Positions 15,101-25,300 of a stretch of DNA of 29,101 bases are shown piece after piece. A model generated the notes under the pieces. The model ran no database searches, was not told the origin of the DNA, and worked only from the letters and a program-made list of their open reading frames with translations. Position numbers and translations under genes: made by a program. The DNA lies in the IMG/VR virus record IMGVR_UViG_3300004369_000101, positions 1-29,101 of that record, one strand, 5' to 3'. This DNA is from a virus. Positions within the stretch are counted from its first letter, which is position 1; each line of letters opens with the position of its first letter.

Positions 15101-16323
15101 TAGTATGCTCGAATTAAGTACAAACAAATAAGGGTTGGTGTTGGAACTGCCACATCCAAACGAAATGCCTTGTCAATATTTTCTGGAGTGACATTTGAGA
15201 TAGCAGTAGTATTGGTGGTAGTTGGAACCCTCAGATTTGCCTTATCAAATTGAACTTCAAATGGTTCGTGGTTGTGTGGTTGAATAACTACCTGCTGACC
15301 AGCAATAGAAGTGTTTTGGTTGAAACTAATAGCATTACTATCATACAGTGCTTTATTCCAAGAATCGGTAGTGCTATTTGCTCCACCTGGGTCAAAGTTT
15401 CTATTGCCAACTGTTTGAGTACCTCCACCAGGAGTGTATGCTAAAGTATCACCCTGCTGAAACTCTTCGTCCATTGTATTGCTAGCAGTAGTGTTTGGAA
15501 CCTGATATGGTCCAAACCAGTTAGAGATTGGAGATCCAACAACATTAAATGGTTTCAAGTTGAATGTTGGGTTCTCACCCTGAACATTAGCAATCACAAC
15601 ACCAGCAGCACCGCCACCAAATCCTTGGTCATTCGTGTACTGAATACTCAACTGCGCCTGAACCTGAGAATAGTCAAGTTGGTCAAAACTAGATCGAGCA
15701 ATACGATAATTAATTTCACCCCATGCAGTAACACCTTGTCCAGGTCGAGTTCCCGAAGAAGGAAGATACATTGTATCAAATGTAGTCGGGTGACTGTGAA
15801 TGGTAATATGTTTTCTTCCTAACTTTCGTTGAGACATATAAACTGTCTTGGAACCAAAAGTATCATTAAGCTGAGATCCAGTTAATTTACCAGTGAAGTC
15901 ACTCTCAGGTGTATAAGCAAAATTGATGTCCGTATATGCTCCATAATCAGTACCAACACCATTGTCAATGTCAGTTCCAATTAAATTTGCTTGGTTTACT
16001 GGATCAACTAGAGCAGCGAGTGCTTCAGTTGTATCAATAGTGTTACTACCATCAAAGTATGAAGAATCAAGATCAACTAATGCTCTCTGATTGATATTAG
16101 GGAGAGCAATTGATCCAGTATAGTTTGGAAATGTGCCAGATAAATTTGTTCCGCCGTAGTTATCTCCAATTACTTGAGCAAGTAATGGGAAATCATCTGC
16201 TTGCAGTGTCTGTCCATTGCAGATCAACCATCCAGGAGGGATGCCCGTCAAGTCGCCGCCCCATGGCATGATGGTGCCAATGGCGGCGGCTTTCATTGTC
16301 TTAAGTGTTCCGTAAGTTGCCAT
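15100..16323 (-). CDS. Phage tail collar protein (407 aa)
   Basis: The N-terminal collar domain is clear: GTIMPWGGDLTGIPPGWLIC near residues 16-35, then QTLQADDFPLLAQVIGDNYGG and LPNINQRALVDL. IHSHP near 176 and PHNHEPF near 351 give two HxH motifs. The C-terminus YLIRAY resembles the other two collar genes. The start lies 9 bases after the giant gene and lacks a strong Shine-Dalgarno site, so translation probably depends on reinitiation. Together with the two other collar proteins this suggests a set of related, probably trimeric receptor-contacting tips. It is a paralogue, not a duplicate: only the N-terminal fold and the ends are shared. Confidence 0.9.
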   Translation of the reverse strand: MATYGTLKTMKAAAIGTIMPWGGDLTGIPPGWLICNGQTLQADDFPLLAQVIGDNYGGTNLSGTFPNYTGSIALPNINQRALVDLDSSYFDGSNTIDTTEALAALVDPVNQANLIGTDIDNGVGTDYGAYTDINFAYTPESDFTGKLTGSQLNDTFGSKTVYMSQRKLGRKHITIHSHPTTFDTMYLPSSGTRPGQGVTAWGEINYRIARSSFDQLDYSQVQAQLSIQYTNDQGFGGGAAGVVIANVQGENPTFNLKPFNVVGSPISNWFGPYQVPNTTASNTMDEEFQQGDTLAYTPGGGTQTVGNRNFDPGGANSTTDSWNKALYDSNAISFNQNTSIAGQQVVIQPHNHEPFEVQFDKANLRVPTTTNTTAISNVTPENIDKAFRLDVAVPTPTLICLYLIRAY

Positions 16324-16332
16324 CTGTTTTTA

Positions 16333-19300
16333 TCAAATTTCCATTAACCACCAACCTTGTAGGTTGCTTGGAACGCCAGTAGCGGTTCCGTCTGCGTTCG
16401 TTGCTCCAGAGTAAACTAGACCAAACGATGCATTAGGTGTAGTAACAATTAGTTCGCCACCGTCATAATTAGTAAAGTCAACACTACTAATACTTAGGTC
16501 AGTATTGGTAGAGTCTCCTGCAACAGGAATGCCGTCAGGTGCTCTAATAATCATTCTGATATTATAAGTCAAAGCGCCGCCAATATCAACAAATCTAATC
16601 ATATCTCCAGTAGATGCATTAGCAGGCAACTTAAGAACGAGGTCAGAAGATGCTTTGACGAAGTAGTTAACATTAGCAGTTAAGACTCCACCATCACCAG
16701 ATACTGTAGATTGATAGATCCACTTTCTAGCACCAGTCTGACTGATGTAATCAGTGATACCACCAAGATCAATTCCACCATCATTATTTACCTTGAATCT
16801 TGTAGTCGATCCGCTGTTAACTGTTAAGTCACCACCATTGAGTTGAACATCACCTGCAAATAGGTTTGTTCCCGTTCCCTCAGTTTCAATGACACCAGCA
16901 ATAGTTAGGTTGCCATTACCGTTGATGAATTCAAGTTTCTTGGTGGTTCCAGCATTATCAAAGATGTCAATCGAACCACCTCTCATGGTGATATTTCCAA
17001 GATCACCATCAATTTCAAACTCTTGGAAGTTTGCACCAACTCTTAAATCACCAAGGATTCTGGTGTCACCATCAGAACTGTCAACATCAAATACAGTGAT
17101 AGGAGTAGAAGCGCCATTTGTGATGGTGAACATCTTATCATTATTTGATGTGCTACCAGTTAGAGTAATATCGTTTCTAACTTCGGTTGGACCTTCGATT
17201 GTCGTCTGACCTGTAGTAGAGAGAACCTCAAATACAGTGAAGGCAGTTGGTTCAGCACCATCATTGATGCGTAGACCCTGAATGTTTGCTGCATCAGTGC
17301 TTACCGCAGTAACATTGAACAATTCGATATCATTCAATCTGATGATATCATTGATATTGATGCTACCACCAAACTCAGCAGTTGTGATAGTTACCGAATC
17401 TCCTTGGGTTCCAGCAGATGGAATTGCATTGGTCAGATAACTTACATTGTTTTGCTTATTGAGTTTAACAATTTCGACATTATCTGGGTGATCAGTTCTG
17501 AGTGTTGTTCCTTCCTGTGCTCTTGAAACTTCAACTCTATAACCCTCAGAATCTGCAGCATTGGTGCCATTAATAATAGATTCGACTCTAACAATTTCAG
17601 AGTTTGCTTGGTTGCTACCACCAATTGTTGTAGATCTATCAATTAAGAGTAGATCACCAATAGCGATATCAGTAACACCAATTGCCTCATTGACTGGTAA
17701 GAAATATGTAGAAGATCCGTATAGGAAGGTGCTTCCACCCCAGAGAGAATTACCTTGTGAGTCAATTGTCTTACCAATCTCAACTCTTCTGTAGATATCA
17801 ATGTTGAGATTATCAGTTGCACCAACAGCATGTGATGAAGTAGATGTACTAAAGACACCTCTAGTTGCTGTGATAATACCAACAGATAAACCACCATTTA
17901 GTGTGATATTGCCGTCAACTTCCTCACTTGCCTTAACATATAGACTGTTATTGATGGTTGTTGTTCCTGCATCAGCACCAATGCTGAGGATAGAACCTGT
18001 ACGGCAAAGATCAATCTCGTTAGAACCACCAGATGCACTGAACAACTCCAGTCTTGGAGTGAATGAATACATCTTAGTGATACCAGTAGAAGGAGTACCG
18101 AACTGAATATCACCATCTGCCTTGAATAGTCTGTTTCTGACATTGAAGAGTGAGGATGTATTCTGGAAAGCACCACCCATGAGGATAGTAGACTGATAAG
18201 CAGCACTAGAGTTGGATACTGTACCAATATCGATAACAGAATTCTGTGAATTGCTGTGTAGATATAGTTGAGTTTGAGTTGCAGCAGATCCAATTGTGAT
18301 TGTTTGATTTGCTGTGTTATTACCAAGATTAATTTGTTGAGCTGCTGTTGCAGTGTTTGCAACATTCAAGGTAGTTGCTTCTGGGAATAGATTAATCGTG
18401 GTGCTTGTAGGACCAAGGTTGAAAGTTCCAGAAGGACTTTCAATTGTTCCGTTAGTCAATGTTAAAGTATTGGAGAATCTTACTTCACCATCAACAACAA
18501 ATGTCTTATCGAGAAGTGTATTGTTGTTGGCAATATTAATTCCAACTCTATTCGTAAGAGTATTGACTCTTAGAAGTGCTGTTGCATCAGGTGAATCTCG
18601 GAAGTAACCAACCAAGAATGCATTTGCTTGTGCTGTCTCTGTTCTATTGACTAGTGTGCCAGCAGATTCATCCAACCAAGATAGAACTTTCTTACCACTA
18701 ATCCAAGTAGTACCAACAACATCCAAGTTTGCTTTTGGATCTGTGTCAGCGGAAACAAATGCTGTTTCATATGCACTGTGTGCAGCAGCGGCAATAGTGT
18801 TAACACCTAACTTATAATCACCGATACTCTCGGTTGCTGTTCTCAGTGCTTCACCACCAATGATTCCAGTCTCTTTCCAGTTTGCGGAAGAGAAGTCCAT
18901 TGTAGGAGCAGGAGTTCCACCATTGATAGGTGTTCCAGCTCTTTGGACAAGGTTTGCCCATGTTGGATTGGAAACAGGATTATCAACAACACCGTCGCCA
19001 TCATTATCATAGGATACTGCAGCAATCGACTCACCAATTTGAATATAGCAGTAAGTGTCAGCTGGAGCAAATTGATATGTAATTCCCTGAATTGTTGGAG
19101 AAACGATCGGGAATCCTCCATTAGAATTCAGAGCACCGTTTGGATAGAAGTTATCAATTCTAATTCTAGAAGTTTCTCTGATTCCGATGGTTGCATTGGT
19201 CTGTTGTACAGAGTTAACAATGTTCCAGTTGATCTTGACATATACTGTTCCATTGAACTGGACAGAAGCAATAGAATCTGCAGCAATATTGCTGTAGTAG

Positions 19301-22300
19301 TTTGCATAGATCCATCCAAGAGAACCAGATCTCTCAACAGACTCACCCTTGAATAGGATGTCTCCATCAGTAGGAAGAATATATGCACCAGTTGTACCGT
19401 ACTTGACACTCTGTTTTGCATCTAAAGCAGTTCCGCCAGATCCACCAGAGTATAAACCAGATTGGTTTGGAGTTACATTAGATGGAAGTGCTCCACCAGT
19501 TTCAATCGTTGTGTGAGTTTGAATTTGATAACCCTGACCATTCTTGATTGGGTTAAGTACAAACTGTGCTGCCTTAATTTGATTCTTACCAATGAAGATG
19601 TCACCACTCTGACGAGGAATAAATGATGTGCGGTCTAGTAATGGGTTATTAGCAGGACCGTTTGGAGCACCTTGTTCATCTGGATCATTCTGATTTACAT
19701 TGGAGTAAACCTGAATTGCATTTGGTTGGAAGATTAAATCTTCGTTGTTAACATTAATTGCAATAGGAGCATTGAAGTTGCTGACCAGTTCACCTTCTCC
19801 ACCGTTAACTGTGATGTTCTGATTAAATGTGACGGGAACATCAAAGGTGGTGACGAGTGAACTGATATCATCATCGTCATCATCAGAATCTAGAAGTGCT
19901 GCTCTTTCAAGGAACTCTTCCTCACCAGTAATAGCATTAATCTTACGGTTACCAATGTAAAGTTCACCGTTGGAGTTAATACCCGTGTAGAAGACGATAC
20001 CACCGTCCTGACGCTTCGCTTGGGCATAGTAGTCCTGAGTCGCCGTTAGGACGATCTCCTGACGCGCTGGGAGACCTGTGGAGTAGTTACCAGGACCAAA
20101 TCCAAGGTACTCAAAGGTGTGGTTACCAGCACGAGCGATAGATGGTCTACGAAGTTCAACATACCACTTTTGATCTGTATAAACTCTGTTGTCACCAGAG
20201 ATAGGAATCTGTCTATCCTCAGCACCAGAAGATGCATTACCTTCCTGTGCTTGAATTCTAGAATCAATTTCACCTGATACAGTAGTATAAGTATTGTCTT
20301 CAAATGCAGGAGTTTGAACAAGATCAATGATCGTCTCCTTAGTCATTGAAGACTTAGAATCATTGGTTCTAACTAATCCATGTACATAGTTGTCAGCAGC
20401 AGAGTATGTTGCTGGTGGATCGATCAGAGTTAGTGCATTTGCTTTCTCATTCGAAGTTGTACCAGCATACTGGAACCAATATGGATCGTTCTTATAGTTC
20501 TGAGGATACAGATAAGAAACTGGTTGAGAGAACTTAAAGTTACGGAAGTTACTCTGGTTGCCAGCACCTAATGGTAGAGGAGAAATGTTACCACGAATTG
20601 CAGTCAGGTAGTAAATACCATCTTGCTGCTGTGGAATTCTGCGCTGTAAGGTTTCAATATCAAAGATGTAGAAGGTATCTTCAATCTCACCAAGATCTTC
20701 TACAGAAGCAACAACATATCTGTTCTCAGTTCCATCTTCCTTGATGGTATCACCAGGAGTAATAGTATATACAGGTGCTCCATCTTGCTTATAGAAGAGT
20801 TCATTTCTTTCCTTCTCAATGAGTCTCTTAAGTGGTAGAGACTTACCCATATCAGGATCATCTAGAAGATCGGCATAGATGCTACCTTGCTGGAATCTGG
20901 TGTTATAGAAAGGAGAATACTCTAGGTCACCATCACTGAATCCTTTTAGAATTAGATAATGATCGTTACCAACATTGGTATATGCATGAACAAATGCGCT
21001 ACCAGAACTATTACCAGACCATGTAATACGGTTTGGAGAATTGATAGTGCCACCATCTAGTGTCTTCTCAACTTCAAATGAACCACCTTGAGGAGCAGTA
21101 ATCTTAACAGTTCTGAATCTTGCCTTACCTAGACTTAGGATATTTGGATTTGGTTCATAATCATATACGGTCAACTCTAGAAGTTGAGAACCGTCAACAG
21201 TTTTAAATCTACCAGACTGAATCGTCATGCTGATATTACTATCAGTTACGATTGTCTTCTTACCCTGTGCTAGATTGTATGGATCATATGCATCGTTTAG
21301 AGATCCTATGTTGGTTATAATTTCATCTGTGGTCCAACCAATTCTTTCACCTGGGTTGGCATCATTCTGGAAGAATGCATCAGACTTAAAGTTGCCAGGT
21401 GCTGGTTTGAGTAGAATCTTCTGAGGTATTAGTCTACGGTTAGTATCAGTTCTTGTCTTAAGAACAAATCCATTAATAGGATCTCTAACACCCTCAAGAT
21501 ACTTAGGAATGACATAACGAAGTTTATATGTTCTATCATCTGCACCACGGTTATCTTCCTGTCTAAAGTACCAAGAGTCAGCAGTCTTAGGATCAGGAGA
21601 CTGAGTATAGTCAGACTGATGAGTTCTCCAAAGAATGCTTTCTTGCTGTACAGAAAGTGTATTTGCATTGCTAGAATTATCCTTAACCTTAATATACCAT
21701 CTACCACTAGAGCTATTCGAATAAGAAATGCCTCTTGGGTCGAAACCAAATGGAGACTTCGCTTTGTTAGCGTAGACTGTAAACTGTAGATTTGGATCTA
21801 GAGTCTGGAAAGTAATTCTGCTCTGATCGTTGATTGCATCAGCAAATGTCTTATAGATGGTGAAGACTTTGTTTGGTTTCGTTAGAGAAACCTGATAGCG
21901 AACATAGAATTCATATTCAGGGTTTAGTCTACCAGCAGAATCAGCAACACCAGCAGTAGAATCATTGTTATTAGCGGCAGCATTGTCGCTCTGGAATGAT
22001 GCTGCAAGGAGTGGTAGATTGGAATTTCCAATAGGTCTAAAGAAGACTCGCTGCGCTACATTCTGTGGTGCGTCAAAAACATGTGCAACATTGGCTACAA
22101 TACCACCAGTAACAGCATTTCCACCACTGACAGCAATGTCTAGACCACACTTATAAGTAGTTAGATCATACTTCTCATCTAAAGTAAACTGATAGAGATC
22201 GATCTCAACATCCTTATCAATTGTGTCGGATTCTGATGAATAGATGTAAATACCAGCAGCTGCATTTGCTTTGGTTTCTGCAAGCATTAACTTGGTAGAT

Positions 22301-25300
22301 TCAGTCTTAGCAAATCCAGTAGAAGAATAATCCCAAGGAGAAGTCTTTCTACCAGGAGCAATTACATAGTAGGTTCTGTTTGTCTCAAAACCGTTAGGTA
22401 GTCTGACAAGACGCTTATCAACATCAACATACTTGCTTGCCTCATCATCCCAACGAGGACGAGGAACAAGTCTTACAGCAGTTCCAGTCTCAAGTAAGTG
22501 TGGATTTGGAGAACTTGTACCAGTTGTATCGATAGTCCAAATTGTCGATCTCTTAGCATAGTCAGCAGAAGTTGCAACTTGCTCTACAAGATCAACAGAT
22601 CCAATACCATTATTGATAATAGTAATGATATTATCAACAAGAGTTGCAACAGCAGATGCGGTATTTGCACACTCTGGATATCCAGCATTGGATGTAGAAA
22701 TAGTAGGATCGGTTACAGGTAGAGTATCTGCCCAGTATCCTTTCTCCAGTTCGAAGTAAAGGGTGATGTTATTACCACCAGAACCAATAACAGGTTTTGT
22801 AGCTCCAGTATTAAGTCTTGCATTTTCAACACCAAGTTCAATCTGATCACTACCGATCAATCTCTTGATGAATGTACCAGATTCAATATTGGTAACAATT
22901 GGTGTAGCACTAACATTCAATTGACCATCAGATGAGAAATCACTAGGTAGATACTCAGTAACTTTCATGCCAATGGCAAGACCAGTGTTAGATCCAACAT
23001 TAACAATAGCACTGCCGTTGACTAACTGACAACCATTTACTTGGGTTGTGTGATTACGGAGAGCAGAGATTGCAAGGTTCTTGATAGCACCCCATGCATC
23101 GAGAGTTTCTGTCTTTTCACCATCGATGTATGCTAGGTTGTTACCGATGAAGTATGCCTCACCTGCTTGGATGCTGTTGAGGTTGCCACCAAAACGCAAG
23201 TCATTAATAACTGCGTCTGTAATGATGCCAACATCACGGTAGCACTTAGAAGATAGTCTGTCTAGAGCAAAACCACCAGAGTTTACATCAGGCAATCCAG
23301 CAAGACTAGAAGACTCAATAGCATCGATAATGATTGAGGTCAAGGTGTCAATTGTGCTTCTTACATTAGCACAATCCCAAAGACCATTGCTGATGCTTGG
23401 TAGTGAATTTAGATTGCCAGCATATAGATTATCAACAAAGATATTGATAAGAGTGTCAATGTTTGCAAGTACATCAGAGCAGTTACCAGCAGTGTAAGTT
23501 GTTGGTTGTGTTGGGACTGTTCTAGTAATTCCCCCAAGATTTCCAACGCCAGCATCAGTTCCGATTGCTTGAATTACAATACCAAACAATGTGCTTAGAG
23601 AGGAAGCAACACCTTGGCATGTAGGATTGGTAACATCAACAATAATAGTTAGATCAGTTACTTGAAGAGTATCACCTGCAGGAACCCATCCAGTTGGAGT
23701 AACTGAGATGTTACGCATTACATCAATAGCGATATCTCTTGCTTCTTGGAATACTCTAGAAGCTTCATCACGCTCAGCATCAATAAATGTAGTTACTGGT
23801 TGACCGTTAAGTGTATTGGTTACATAAACATTGGCAGCATCATATGTTTTGTGGTTACCACCAAACTTCAAGTTGTAAAGAATCTCATCAATTACATCAT
23901 AAACATCATCTAAACAATCCTGTTCTGTATTACCTGCTTGTGGTGTGTATGCTGGGAATGCAGAAAGCATACGCTGATATGCTTCTTTGGCAATAAACTT
24001 CTTGTTCTTTCTGATTAGTTGCTCAGCATCAGCATGACTGTCATCAACGACAACAGGATCTCCATCCCCATCAAGAGTTAGAGTGTTGTCTACACTTGCT
24101 AATTGGTTGTTGATAGCAAGGTTAATTTGATCTTGAACTTTTTGAAGAGCAATGATTGTCTCATTAACTTCACCAGCAACACCATTGCTTAGAAGAGAGT
24201 TACCATCGAAGTATTCAATTACATTAGCAACAGTATACTCGTTACCACCGAACCAAAGGTCTTGTGCAATACCATCAATGATAAGTCCTAAGTCACGCTT
24301 ACACTTGGCATCGCTTCCACCTGGGAAGACAAAACCAGGATTGTATGCATTGATAGCAGCAATAGCAGCGTCAATAATATCATTCTTGTTGGCAAGGATT
24401 AGATTTCTAGAATCCTTATTTCTGCCAGATGGAGTGAGAATATTAGATACTGGATAGATTGTAACTGCATTGTCCGTTGCTCTAACAAATGTATGAACAG
24501 ACTGAGGTAGATGTCTTACAGCATTTGCAGTTGAACCAACAAAGGTATGCTGAGTTTGTGGTTGGTGGATAACAGCGTTAGTTGCTGCGGATACAAAAGT
24601 ATGAAGAGAACCAGATGCAGTTCCTGCATTTCCAACATTAATTGTAAATGTACCATCTTGACGATCTACACCGTTAGTAGTTGCACTAACGAAAGTATGA
24701 ACACCAGTGTAAGAAGAAGATCCAATATTGATTTCAAATGTATTTGTAGTTACATTGCTGATTGCTAACCATCTACCACTTGGATAGTCATATCCAGCAC
24801 GAGGATATGCTTTGTTTACAGTGTTGCCATCTAACTCACAAGAGAAGGTTAGAGAATTATCTGCAACTTTGATGTAGTCACCGTTAGAGAATCCATGAGT
24901 TGGGATAGTCAGTGTAACAACACCACTAGCAGCGTTATACAATGCATTTGTTACTGTGTGTTGTGTAGATCCAACAGATGTAATAGCAATTGCCTGACCA
25001 GCATATGGATCTTGACCAGGGCGTGGATATGTATGCTGCGTAGCATTGCCATCCTGATCACAGGTAAAGGTAAATGAGTTGTCTGCTAACTTTACGCTGC
25101 GTCCAACACCTAGACCATGTTGTCCAACAGTAACTGTTAAATCTCCAGTAGCAGCGTTATAAACAGCATTTGTTGGGGTGAATGCGACATTAGGACCAGA
25201 TGCACCAGCATTTACGGTGATGCTGGTAGCAGTGGTTGCCGTGATAGGCATTGATCTACCAGCATAAGGATCAATACCAGGGCGTGGGTATGTCTTTGTA

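Noticed and set aside
14228-15127. Longer start of the 290-aa collar protein (MFVLNSSIL...)
   Set aside because: It would overlap the preceding collar gene by 28 bases. The ATG at 15100 gives a TAATG overlap like the other junctions and a start resembling the other collar proteins.
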